Source of the DNA: Candidatus Termititenax aidoneus
GTDB taxonomy: Bacteria > Margulisbacteria > Termititenacia > Termititenacales > Termititenacaceae
Direction: 5' to 3'
NCBI GenBank assembly: GCA_003864455.1
Contig: BGZN01000008.1
Location: 1 to 45,489, forward strand
DNA: 45,489 nucleotides
Made by a program: the position numbers and the translations under genes. Each line of letters opens with the position of its first letter. The first letter of the stretch is position 1. The notes below the pieces were generated by a model, which saw nothing but the letters and a program-made list of their open reading frames with translations, did not search any database and was not told where the DNA came from. Shown here piece after piece: positions 16,807 through 24,697 of the stretch.

Positions 16807-17457
16807 ATGACCAAAGATTTAATAATACTTGGCGCGCCGGGCGCCGGCAAAGGCACGCTGGCTGTGGACTTGTGCCCACGTCTGGGCATTAAGCATATTT
16901 CCACCGGTGATTTGCTGCGGGAAGTTATCGTTTCCGGTTCGCCGCTCGGCCAGGAAATCAACGGCTATGTAAAATCCGGCGCGCTGGTGCCGGACGACTT
17001 GATCGGTCAGATGATCAAAGATACTTTAAACTCTGCTGATTGTAAAAATGGTGTTTTGCTGGACGGATTTCCGCGGACTATACCGCAGGCCGAGATGCTG
17101 GAAAAAATCATGACCGATTTAGGCAGACCAATTTCCGCGGTGTTTTACTTGAGCGTGGAACTAGACCGAGTGATACGCCGTTTAGTCAATCGCGTGTCCT
17201 GCCAGAAATGCGGCAAGCCCTATCATTTAATCAATCTGCCGCCAAAACAGTCCGGAGTTTGCGATGCTTGCGGCGGCGCGCTGATCCAGCGCGAGGACGA
17301 CAAAGAAGAAACTATCCGCAAACGTTTTGCGACTTTTATCGAGAAAACCCAGCCGCTGATTGATTTTTACCAAAAACAAAATTTACTAGTGGAAATCAAA
17401 GCTGACGACGATCCGCAGAAGACTTTGGCTGTCGTTTTGAAATATTTAGCCGAGTAG
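16807..17457 (+). CDS. adk: Adenylate kinase
   Basis: This 216-residue enzyme converts AMP + ATP to 2 ADP. The P-loop GAPGAGKGT is at 9-17, with STGDLLREV at 32-40 and the AMP-site DGFPRT at 86-91. The LID carries four cysteines (C132, C135, C152, C155), so it is the zinc-stabilised long form. ATG 16807 is chosen because TAAGGAG lies at 16794-16800 and the P-loop then sits where the family has it. It is the last gene of the ribosomal block. Confidence 0.97.
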   Translation: MTKDLIILGAPGAGKGTLAVDLCPRLGIKHISTGDLLREVIVSGSPLGQEINGYVKSGALVPDDLIGQMIKDTLNSADCKNGVLLDGFPRTIPQAEMLEKIMTDLGRPISAVFYLSVELDRVIRRLVNRVSCQKCGKPYHLINLPPKQSGVCDACGGALIQREDDKEETIRKRFATFIEKTQPLIDFYQKQNLLVEIKADDDPQKTLAVVLKYLAE

Positions 17458-17491
17458 TACTCTGCTTGGTATTTCTTTTCGCGCAATTACG

Positions 17492-17560
17492 CTTTACATT
17501 TAGCCGCACTTCAACTTTACATTTAGCCCCATCTCCACTTTACATTTAGCCGCACTGCTG
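17492..17560. repeat. Three 23 bp tandem repeats (possible IS21-type end relic)
   Basis: CTTTACATTTAGCC starts at 17492, 17515 and 17538, an exact 23 bp period, with variable last 6-9 nt per unit. In reverse complement it reads GGCTAAATGTAAAG, similar to the iterated ends of IS21-family elements as I recall them. No transposase gene is present. There are only three units, with no spacers of CRISPR size. Confidence 0.6.
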
Positions 17561-17573
17561 ATATGCTCTTAAT

Positions 17574-18788
17574 GTGGTTAAAAGCAGGTGGCAAGAGGCC
17601 TCTATAATGGAGTCATTGAAAACCATGCGGGTAACTCTGCTGGCGGGCTCCAGGCAGTGCGGCAAAACCACTTTGGCCAAATATCTGGCTAAAAAAGGTT
17701 TTGCTTACCGGACTTTGGACGATGAGTTTTTCTTAAAATCTGCCCTGGCGGACGCGCCGGAATTTATAAAACACGACCAGCGCACCATGATTATTGACGA
17801 GGTGCAGAGAGCGCCGGACTTACTGCTGGCTATTAAGCTGGCGGTGGATAAGAACAGACGTTACGGCCAGTATCTCCTGACCGGCTCGGCCAATATACAA
17901 ACTTTGCCGACAGTCAGAGAATCTCTAGCCGGCCGGGTGGAGAAAATAAGATTGCGGCCTTTTTCCTACGGAGAAATTTTAGGCAACAAGCCTTTGCTGT
18001 TCAAAAGACTGGCGCGCCGGGATTTTGTAGAAAATAAATCCTTTAACAAAAAGAAAATATTGGAGATCGCGCTGGCCGGCGGATTTCCAGAGCCTTTGAC
18101 CAAAAATTTAGCCGCGCGCCGAAGATGGCATCGCAATTATGTTAATGTCTTGATCGAAAAGGATCTGCGTTATGTGGCCAATATCAAAAGACAGGATGTT
18201 TTGAAAAAACTGTTCGCGGCGCTTTGCGAATTTTCAGCCAAATATATGGACAAAGCGAGCATAGGCTCAGGATTCGCGGTTGCTCGTCAGACACTGGATG
18301 AATATATCAATGTTCTGGAAAACGTTTATTTGCTGGATCGGGTTTCGCCCTGGCTTAACACCGGCTATGACCGCGTGGGCAAGCAGGACAAGATATTTAT
18401 AACTGATACAGGTTTGATGAGCGCGGTGTTAAACTGGAAGCTGGCGGATGTGGAATCTTCCGGCGACCGCTCCGGAAAACTCATGGAAACTTTTGTTTAC
18501 AACCAATTGGCGGCTCAGGTCGATCTGGCCGAGGACGCCAGCCTGTATCATTATCGGGACAACCGCAAACACGAGGTGGACTTTATAATTGAAACTAAAA
18601 AAGAAATTTTTGGTTTGGAAGTTAAGTCCGGTTCCGGCTTATGCGCCGAGGATTTTAAGCAGCTTAAATGGTTCAGAGATAACCTGGCCAAAAAGCCATT
18701 TTACGGCCTGGTGCTGTACGCCGGCGAGCATGTTTTGCCTTTTGGCCAAAACTTGCGCGCCGTGCCGCTGAATAATTTGTGGGAATAA
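17574..18788 (+). CDS. ATPase of the AAA/DUF4143 family
   Basis: This ~400-residue protein has an N-terminal P-loop ATPase domain: Walker A GSRQCGKTT at 25-33, Walker B MIIDEV at 72-77 and sensor LLTGSA at 101-106. The C-terminal DUF4143 region ends with a restriction-nuclease-like core, HEVDFIIETKK at 333-343 and EVK at 349-351. These are common accessory ATPases of uncertain function, often near TA and mobile genes. The start is either GTG 17574 or ATG 17607 (MESLKTMRV); an AAGAGG 8 nt before the latter makes it a real alternative. Confidence 0.85.
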   Translation: MVKSRWQEASIMESLKTMRVTLLAGSRQCGKTTLAKYLAKKGFAYRTLDDEFFLKSALADAPEFIKHDQRTMIIDEVQRAPDLLLAIKLAVDKNRRYGQYLLTGSANIQTLPTVRESLAGRVEKIRLRPFSYGEILGNKPLLFKRLARRDFVENKSFNKKKILEIALAGGFPEPLTKNLAARRRWHRNYVNVLIEKDLRYVANIKRQDVLKKLFAALCEFSAKYMDKASIGSGFAVARQTLDEYINVLENVYLLDRVSPWLNTGYDRVGKQDKIFITDTGLMSAVLNWKLADVESSGDRSGKLMETFVYNQLAAQVDLAEDASLYHYRDNRKHEVDFIIETKKEIFGLEVKSGSGLCAEDFKQLKWFRDNLAKKPFYGLVLYAGEHVLPFGQNLRAVPLNNLWE

Positions 18789-18928
18789 CCTTTATCTGAT
18801 ATAATTACATTATGGTTATAAACTGTGTTAATATCTCCAAGGGCGAGTTTGGCCTGCGCTATTTAGTCCTAAAATAATATGAAGCAATATTCTGCATATC
18901 TGTCGGCGAAAATTAGCGTCAAAAAATA
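18789..18928 (+). promoter_or_regulatory. Gap with a -10-like box and a 21-codon ORF
   Basis: A perfect TATAAT (18800-18805) is followed 6 nt later by an ATG (18812) opening a 21-codon frame that ends at 18877 (MVINCVNISKGEFGLRYLVL and one Lys). It could be a remnant or a leader peptide of the regulator downstream. Nothing else is recognisable. Confidence 0.3.
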
Positions 18929-19738
18929 ATGGATAATATATTATCTATTAAGGAATCCCTGGTGGAGCGCGTCAAACAACGCCGCAAGGAACGGAATTTG
19001 TCCCAGCAGACATTGGCGGATCGTTCACTAGTAAGTTTCGGTTCGGTTAAGCGTTTTGAAAGAAGCGGGGAAATTTCTCTAAGCGCGCTTTTGCGCATCG
19101 CCCTGTTGCTGGGTTGTGAAAATGATTTTACCGGTTTGTTCCAGGAAAATTTTGCGTTAAGCGATGCTCCACAATCATCTCCTCCGCCCGCTGCCGATTT
19201 GGTATTCAAGCGGTTTTCCGTTTTTCAAGATGAAAAAGTCCGTAAAATTTGGCACGATAATGAATGGTGGTTTTGCCTTTCGGATATTGTAGAAACGCTG
19301 ATCAACTCCAAACGACAAAAACATTATTTGCTGGACATACGCCGCCGCGATCACAGTCTGGCGCGGCTTTGGCCGGACTTGACCAAATTGCTGCCGCTGG
19401 ACACGCCGCGCGGCAAGCATGAATTGCTCTGCATCAACACGCTGGGTTTTTTCCGTCTAGTGCAGTCGATGCCCAATAAGCAGGTGGAGTCCTGGCGGCT
19501 CTGGCTGGCGGAGACGGCCTATGAGCGGCTGTGTTTTATCGAAGACCCGCTGCGGGCGGTGCAATTGGCCAAAGACCTTTACAAGGCCAAAGGTTACTCC
19601 GACAGATGGATCGCGCAGAAGCTCAGCGGCGCTATGCTGCGCGAAGAATTAACCGCTTCGGAAAAAGAAAAAGCGGATAAAGACTATCTGCTTTTCATGG
19701 CCGAGTTGAGCAAAAATATTCAACCGATCTGGCAGTAA
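18929..19738 (+). CDS. XRE-type HTH plus BRO-N regulator
   Basis: Residues ~11-66 of this 269-residue protein form a helix-turn-helix of the XRE class (ERNLSQQTLADRSLVSFGSV, then KRFERSGEISLSALLRIALL). Residues ~92-200 resemble the BRO-N/phage antirepressor domain (WWFCLSDIVETL, then LLCINTLGFFRLVQS and WRLWLAETAYER). BRO-N usually sits N-terminal with other partners, so the HTH-BRO order is worth noting. It lies immediately upstream of the large radical SAM operon in the same direction and is a candidate regulator of it. Confidence 0.8.
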   Translation: MDNILSIKESLVERVKQRRKERNLSQQTLADRSLVSFGSVKRFERSGEISLSALLRIALLLGCENDFTGLFQENFALSDAPQSSPPPAADLVFKRFSVFQDEKVRKIWHDNEWWFCLSDIVETLINSKRQKHYLLDIRRRDHSLARLWPDLTKLLPLDTPRGKHELLCINTLGFFRLVQSMPNKQVESWRLWLAETAYERLCFIEDPLRAVQLAKDLYKAKGYSDRWIAQKLSGAMLREELTASEKEKADKDYLLFMAELSKNIQPIWQ

Positions 19739-19791
19739 AAATTAAAAAAAATTGAGCAAAAAAGCAATAGAAAAAATCGATAAATTGCGGG

Positions 19792-19822
19792 TTGACAACG
19801 CACTACAATTCTCAACTAGACT
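19792..19822 (+). promoter_or_regulatory. Candidate promoter of the radical SAM operon
   Basis: A perfect -35 TTGACA (19792-19797) follows an A-tract-rich stretch (19739-19770) that could act as an UP element. The best -10 is TAGACT (19817-19822) at a 19 nt spacing, which is not ideal. It is the only good promoter-like sequence before the packed gene run. Confidence 0.45.
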
Positions 19823-19868
19823 AATAGAAATTTTTTAATCTGGCAGTTGAAAAAAGGGGGAAATATTT

Positions 19869-20531
19869 ATGGCTGAATATACAGGCATAGGAAGAGGACA
19901 AAGTCTTAAAGCTAGCCATATGGAAGCCGCGTTGGATTCTAAGGTCAGCAAAGAGGACGATGAAACTATCTTCGGGCTAAAGACTTTTACCACTTCGCCA
20001 ATAGTGACAACTGGAAACCCGACAGCGACCGCTAATACAGCGATCGCCACGGAAGCGTATCTTTATAACGCATTTAAGGATAAGATTAATAAATACAATG
20101 TGCTTTATAAGACTGGCAACCAGGATAATATTAGCGGAAAGAAAACTTTCGAAAAAGAAGTCTTACTGGGAACGCCGGGTAAAAATACAGCAGTCGGTAA
20201 CAACGAGGCTAATAAAAATGCCGTAGCCACAGAAGCGCAAGTATTTAAAGAAGTATCTGAAAAAACGACTCCAATAATGGTTGAAATTGAGGAGAGCATG
20301 GAGGAGCTTAATCGTGCTCTTAACTTCAAGGCCGATGCCGACGATGTAGTTTATCGGATTGGCAACTTGGAATATCCGAATGGTATTCCCCAAGGTATTA
20401 ACGGAGTCAAGACTTTTGCCATCACGCCGAAAATCTCGGAATCTAAAACAATGCCAAGCGATAATACCGGAGACAAAATAGCGGCTACCGAAGCGCAAGC
20501 TTACAAAGCGGCTCTCTGGCAGCCAACATAA
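19869..20531 (+). CDS. Tail-fibre-like repeat protein 1
   Basis: This 220-residue protein has no signal peptide. It holds three units of about 50-60 residues with the pattern (I/F)xGxKTF...P, a Ser/Thr/Asn-rich stretch, then ATEAQVY or a variant (ATEAYLY, ATEAQVF, ATEAQAY). Such KTF..P...ATT(A/E) units resemble beta-rich repeats of phage tail fibres; that likeness is from memory of the family. It begins MAEYTGIG, contains ALDSKV, and ends ALWQPT. The next gene is a paralogue. As first gene of a radical SAM operon it is a candidate substrate or the structural product of the system. GGGGG precedes the ATG. Confidence 0.6.
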   Translation: MAEYTGIGRGQSLKASHMEAALDSKVSKEDDETIFGLKTFTTSPIVTTGNPTATANTAIATEAYLYNAFKDKINKYNVLYKTGNQDNISGKKTFEKEVLLGTPGKNTAVGNNEANKNAVATEAQVFKEVSEKTTPIMVEIEESMEELNRALNFKADADDVVYRIGNLEYPNGIPQGINGVKTFAITPKISESKTMPSDNTGDKIAATEAQAYKAALWQPT

Positions 20532-20550
20532 TTTTAAGGGAGGGGTAAAT

Positions 20551-21186
20551 ATGGCGGAAAAATACAGTGGAATAGTAAAAAATAATAATATTAACGCGCA
20601 GGACGTAATAGACGCACTGGATAGCAAAGTTGACGTAACTGGAAACGTAACTATAAATGGGGTAAAAACTTTCGCTATAGCGCCGGTAGTGCCGTCCAAA
20701 AATACACCGCTAACCAGCGCTGGCAGCACTACGGCGATCGCCACCGAAGGGCAGGTTAATGCAACGGCCGCGCTTCAGGCTGATGCTAGTACTGTGGTTA
20801 CTCTGGACGGCGAGGAACCAATATCTGGACAAAAAACTTTTCTCACCCCGCCAGTAGTGCCGTCCAAAGATAATGTGATTGGTTTTGCTACTGGCACGAC
20901 TGTCATAGCCACGGAAGCTCAGGTGTATAACACGGTTGCTGACGCGGTTGAGGATATGGAGACTAAGCTTTCTGGAAAGGTTTCTTTATTGAGTGAAGGG
21001 ATTTCTGGTAAAGCTGATTCTAGTAATGTGGTCGATCGGTCCACCGCTCAAATAATCAACGGGGTAAAAACTTTTGCAAGTTCTCCAGAGATACCGGCTA
21101 ACGCCGCCATGCCAGTTGCTACGGGCGCTACGGCTAATAATATAGCTACAGAGGCGCAAGTTTATAAGGCCAGCCTCTGGCAGTAG
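20551..21186 (+). CDS. Tail-fibre-like repeat protein 2
   Basis: This 211-residue paralogue of the preceding protein has the same MAE-Y-GI start, ALDSKV near residue 28 and a shared C-terminal LWQ. Its three units are clearer: INGVKTFAIAPVVPSK to IATEGQV, ISGQKTFLTPPVVPSK to IATEAQVY, and INGVKTFASSPEIPAN to IATEAQVYKASLWQ. A central helical linker (VEDMETKLSGKVSLLSEG) separates units two and three. GGGAGGGG precedes the ATG. Duplicate structural or precursor proteins followed by modifying enzymes are typical of RiPP-like loci, but a tail-fibre or surface-fibre role is equally possible. Confidence 0.6.
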   Translation: MAEKYSGIVKNNNINAQDVIDALDSKVDVTGNVTINGVKTFAIAPVVPSKNTPLTSAGSTTAIATEGQVNATAALQADASTVVTLDGEEPISGQKTFLTPPVVPSKDNVIGFATGTTVIATEAQVYNTVADAVEDMETKLSGKVSLLSEGISGKADSSNVVDRSTAQIINGVKTFASSPEIPANAAMPVATGATANNIATEAQVYKASLWQ

Positions 21187-21197
21187 GGGAAAATACT

Positions 21198-22337
21198 ATG
21201 ACGGATCGTGGTCGCGTAAAAGAAAGATTGCTGCCTGCGGCATATCGGCTGAATACTTATGAGGTTTTTATGACTTGGGATTGTAATTTGCGCTGCGTTT
21301 ATTGTTATGAATGTGTGGCGGGCAAAGACACAGCCGAGCGGCGTGAAGAAAAAAAAGGCGCGATGACTTCAGAAAAGATCACTGAGGTGGTTAATTTTAT
21401 TGCAGAGACTCACGATAAAAATGCCAAGGAACTGCGAATTATTTTCTGGGGTGGGGAACCCTTTTTGGCGTTTGAACAGATCAAGGAAATGATCGCCAAG
21501 ATCGAGCAGGCGCAGGCCGACGGCCGGATCGAAAAAGAGGTCTCTTATACCACCACCTCAAATTTAACAGTGCTTACTTTAGAACAAATGCAATATTTGC
21601 AGACCAAACGTTTTTCTATATTGGTTTCGTTTGATGGGTTGGAAAAGACCACGGATCAAAATCGCGGCAAGGGCACCTTTGCCAAGGTGATCAAAAATAT
21701 GGCCTTGCTGCATGGTTTGAGGATTCCATTCTCAATAAGGATGACAGTTTCTCTGGAGCAAATCGACAGTCTTGGTAGGAATTTAGAATTTGTTAATGAT
21801 CTGGGGCATAAATTTTGGTGGAGTCTAGACAGCACCAAGAAAACTCTCGCGCAAGATGATATAGAAAAGATTTTAAATATTCTTTTATGGTTTCATCAAA
21901 GCTATCCAAATAACTTTGCGGAAACATTAAGCCGTCATCTGCGCAAAAGAGACAAGAATTTTTGCATAGATCCTTACAGGCAAATAACTATTGATCCTGC
22001 CGGCGATCTGCGGGTTTGTTCCAGGGTGGACTATGTTATTGGCAATATACGTGAAGGTGTGACCAAATATTCAGAAATCAGAGACTGGCCGTTTTATTCT
22101 GGCAAGCCGCTTAAAATATGCGCCGATTGTTTGGTTTATGATAAATGCAAAGGTGGTTGTCTTGGAGAGCATTTTGAAAAAAACAAGAATTTGAGCGCGG
22201 ATTATAAATTGAACACTGCGCAATGCCAAGAAATATTGATGATGCATTTGCTGAATGAAAATTTAATTTTAAAACAGCAATACGCTTCATTAAAAAAAGA
22301 GGAGGAAAAAGAACTATGCCATATTCCAACCATTTAG
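21198..22337 (+). CDS. Radical SAM/SPASM enzyme (first of the cluster)
   Basis: This 379-residue enzyme has the [4Fe-4S] CxxxCxxC at C29, C33 and C36 (DCNLRCVYCYE), WGGEPF at 84-89 and a C-terminal SPASM domain with C256, C274, C308, C311, C317, C321 and C343, enough for auxiliary clusters. SPASM proteins typically modify peptides (thioether or C-C crosslinks, sulfatase maturation). It starts 11 nt after repeat protein 2, and its 3' end overlaps the Cys-rich protein gene by 22 nt. The substrate is unknown; proximity favours the repeat proteins or the Cys-rich protein. Confidence 0.88.
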   Translation: MTDRGRVKERLLPAAYRLNTYEVFMTWDCNLRCVYCYECVAGKDTAERREEKKGAMTSEKITEVVNFIAETHDKNAKELRIIFWGGEPFLAFEQIKEMIAKIEQAQADGRIEKEVSYTTTSNLTVLTLEQMQYLQTKRFSILVSFDGLEKTTDQNRGKGTFAKVIKNMALLHGLRIPFSIRMTVSLEQIDSLGRNLEFVNDLGHKFWWSLDSTKKTLAQDDIEKILNILLWFHQSYPNNFAETLSRHLRKRDKNFCIDPYRQITIDPAGDLRVCSRVDYVIGNIREGVTKYSEIRDWPFYSGKPLKICADCLVYDKCKGGCLGEHFEKNKNLSADYKLNTAQCQEILMMHLLNENLILKQQYASLKKEEEKELCHIPTI

Positions 22338-23104
22338 ATCATAATTCCTGTGAAAATTGTACGAATACATGCGACAATAATGATCGATGTGATAATGTAG
22401 ATTATTGCAAGGTTTGTGAAGAAGCCAGTCATCACGATTACTATTGTTATGGCGACTCTTGTTTTCAGTGCAGTCATTATTATTCATGCAATCAAACTGA
22501 GGAGTATACAGATACATATAGCTATGCTGATAACTATAGTTACAACAATCACGCGAACTATTCTATTGCTTATCCGCCCAGTTTCGAATTGGAGGGTATA
22601 TCAAAGACTTCCACGAATGCTTGGACAAATTTATCTTCGGCCATCCCGGATATAAAAAAGCTGCGCGACGAGATCAAGCGTATTACTACTAAATATGGCA
22701 CACAAAAAGGTATTGCCGCTAATGGGAGCTTGACCAGCGGCAAAGGACCGATACAATGGGAAACGGCTACTACTGAAAATGCCGAAACAGAATTCGGATA
22801 CGGCAAAATGGCCAGGGCGGCGCAAATAAATGAAACAATCAATAATGTGGAGACACTATGGCAGGCTATAAAAGGCGGAAGCAGCGGATTACCGTCCTTA
22901 AAAAATAAAGGTGATCCAAGGAGCAAAGCGGATTACAAGACTATTATTGAAAAAGCTAGCGAGTTGGCGAAAATAGACCAAACGCCAGCCACTGGGTATC
23001 TAAACCATCTGAATGAAAATAAATATCCTAATTATCATAGCAGCACAAAAAACAATATACCGGCGAGCGATACTAAACCCAATAGACCAACCTGGAAGAA
23101 ATAA
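22316..23104 (+). CDS. Cys/Tyr/His-rich protein, candidate radical SAM substrate
   Basis: This 262-residue protein has an extraordinary N-terminus. Residues 12-58 hold ten cysteines (12, 15, 19, 25, 31, 34, 44, 49, 52, 58), including CENC, CKVC and CFQC, mixed with His, Asp and Asn. A Tyr/Asn/Ser-rich tract (61-86) follows. The rest is ordinary and helical, with LWQ at 181-183 echoing the LWQ ends of the two repeat proteins. No signal peptide. Two readings are open: a modified precursor (leader-like part C-terminal or internal) or a metal-binding structural protein. The ribosome binding site GAGGAGG lies inside the upstream radical SAM gene, so the two are coupled. Confidence 0.6.
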   Translation: MPYSNHLDHNSCENCTNTCDNNDRCDNVDYCKVCEEASHHDYYCYGDSCFQCSHYYSCNQTEEYTDTYSYADNYSYNNHANYSIAYPPSFELEGISKTSTNAWTNLSSAIPDIKKLRDEIKRITTKYGTQKGIAANGSLTSGKGPIQWETATTENAETEFGYGKMARAAQINETINNVETLWQAIKGGSSGLPSLKNKGDPRSKADYKTIIEKASELAKIDQTPATGYLNHLNENKYPNYHSSTKNNIPASDTKPNRPTWKK

Positions 23105-23127
23105 ATCATCTTATAAGGAGTTTTACT

Positions 23128-23385
23128 GTGTCTACGCCGTGGAATGATTTGCAGTCCTGCACTCTATGTGGCAAGCCATTAAGAGATATTTTGGTGTTGA
23201 CTAAAGTGTCTATGGATCTACATAGCCGCTATTACCGAGAGGATGGTGTTTTTGAAAACATGAATGGTTTAAAGAAAGCAACTTCTGAATATTTGTGCGA
23301 AGAATGTTTCAAGGTTTTTGTGGATAAGCTGGAAGCCTTTTCAACAGAACGGACTGTTTTGAAAAATAAAAACGGTGACATTTGA
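23128..23385 (+). CDS. Small double-CxxC (zinc-ribbon-like) protein
   Basis: This 85-residue protein starts at GTG 23128, 8 nt after AAGGAG. It has CTLC near residue 11 and CEEC near residue 57, spaced as in a small treble-clef or zinc ribbon. The section between is charged and the tail helical (FKVFVDKLEAF). I do not recognise the family. Lying between the Cys-rich protein and a radical SAM enzyme 3 nt downstream, it could be a recognition or delivery partner; that is inference. Confidence 0.6.
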   Translation: MSTPWNDLQSCTLCGKPLRDILVLTKVSMDLHSRYYREDGVFENMNGLKKATSEYLCEECFKVFVDKLEAFSTERTVLKNKNGDI

Positions 23386-23388
23386 GTT

Positions 23389-24696
23389 ATGTTTGAAAAT
23401 GTGCAGGAGATAATTCTTAAAGTAACCCGTGATTGTAATTTGCGTTGTTCTTACTGTTACGTGCGGGATAAGGATCGTTTTAGAGGAGAACGCATGACGT
23501 TTGCCGTTTTCCAGAAGATAATTGAGCGTTATTTACAGGATCAAGCGCGGAATATCGGAGCAGCGGTCAAACAGCTTTTATTAGTGTTCCACGGCGGTGA
23601 ACCAACTTTACTGGGCGCTAAAGAACTGCGGCGTTTTATGAATTATGCCAGAAGTAAAATTCCTTATATCCGGTTTGGCATACAGACTAATCTTACGAAT
23701 ATTTCGCCGGAATTGGCGGCGCTCTTTAAAAAATACAGTATTGTGCCGGGCATCAGTGTGGATGGCTGGCATTCACGTTCCAATAGCTTGCGGATGAACG
23801 GTAAGAAAAGTCCGGTTTTAGAAAATGTAAGAAAACTAAAAAAATATCATATTGACTGCGGGCCATTATTGGTAGTCAATAAAGCCAATATTAAGAAAAC
23901 TTGGACTAATATTATTAAACTGATCAGAAATTTTGCCATACCAGGGATCAAAGCCAACTATGTGGAAAATATTTATTCTCCGGATTTTGTATATCCGGAA
24001 TGCAGGGCTGAAGAGTTATTCAAAGAATTATTCCTTCCGACAATAAAGCATTTGCAAAAAAAACAACAATTGGTGGAAAGAAATGCAGAAGGAGTTCTTT
24101 CTAATTTTTTTAATGCGCTTATTTTTCAAAACGAAAACTCTCCAGAGCGGGACTGCCATAAAGATAATTGTCAAATAAAATTTTGTACTGGAGGCAATAA
24201 GCTGGCCGAAGTTGACGCTGAGGGAGTGGTTCTTTCCTGCGGCCGTTGGGATGATGTGCATGAACTTTGCCGGATCGGTTCTGTCGAGGCTCTGGACTTC
24301 TGGGGAATTAGCTCTTACAGCAAAGTGCTGGCCTTGCAATGCCGAAAGGCTGCGGCTGTGCGGCAGAAACATTGTGATAGCTGTCCGGCCGGTGAAATTT
24401 GCAGTTACGGCTGCCTGGCTTTTAGTTACGCAAAATATGGCGATATTCGTATCCGAGCGGACTCGGTCTGCGCTTATTACAAGCAAGTTTGGCAATATTT
24501 GCTGGCTAATGCCTCAGTTGTTTTAAAAAGTTATGCCGCAGTCCGGAATTGGGAAATTGCTGAGCGGCGGAGCAGAAATTTTCAAGTGTTTTTTCCAAAA
24601 AATGCGCCAAGATTAAATGAGGAGAGTATTAACAAAGTCTCGGGGTGGTCTATCGGTCAAGCAGGCGCCAAAACTTGCTTGCAAGTGCGGTATTGA
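23389..24696 (+). CDS. Radical SAM/SPASM enzyme, anSME-like (twin A)
   Basis: This 435-residue enzyme has C16, C20, C23 (TRDCNLRCSYCY), FHGGEPT at 67-73 and a cysteine-rich SPASM region with C256, C261, C266, C284, C318, C329, C332, C338, C342 and C361 (CDSCPAGEICSYGC). The arrangement is close to anaerobic sulfatase-maturating and related peptide-modifying enzymes. It is homologous along its length with the next gene: both begin M(F/L)ENxQxxIL.VTRDCNL. An unrelated-looking C-terminal tail of ~60 residues follows SPASM. It starts 3 nt after the small CxxC gene. Confidence 0.9.
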   Translation: MFENVQEIILKVTRDCNLRCSYCYVRDKDRFRGERMTFAVFQKIIERYLQDQARNIGAAVKQLLLVFHGGEPTLLGAKELRRFMNYARSKIPYIRFGIQTNLTNISPELAALFKKYSIVPGISVDGWHSRSNSLRMNGKKSPVLENVRKLKKYHIDCGPLLVVNKANIKKTWTNIIKLIRNFAIPGIKANYVENIYSPDFVYPECRAEELFKELFLPTIKHLQKKQQLVERNAEGVLSNFFNALIFQNENSPERDCHKDNCQIKFCTGGNKLAEVDAEGVVLSCGRWDDVHELCRIGSVEALDFWGISSYSKVLALQCRKAAAVRQKHCDSCPAGEICSYGCLAFSYAKYGDIRIRADSVCAYYKQVWQYLLANASVVLKSYAAVRNWEIAERRSRNFQVFFPKNAPRLNEESINKVSGWSIGQAGAKTCLQVRY

Positions 24697-24697
24697 T

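Noticed and set aside
17492-17560. CRISPR array
   Set aside because: Only three units, period 23 bp, no spacers and no cas genes.
19869-23104. Prophage tail region
   Set aside because: Only fibre-like repeats are present; no terminase, portal, capsid, tail-tube, lysis or integrase gene is in the window.
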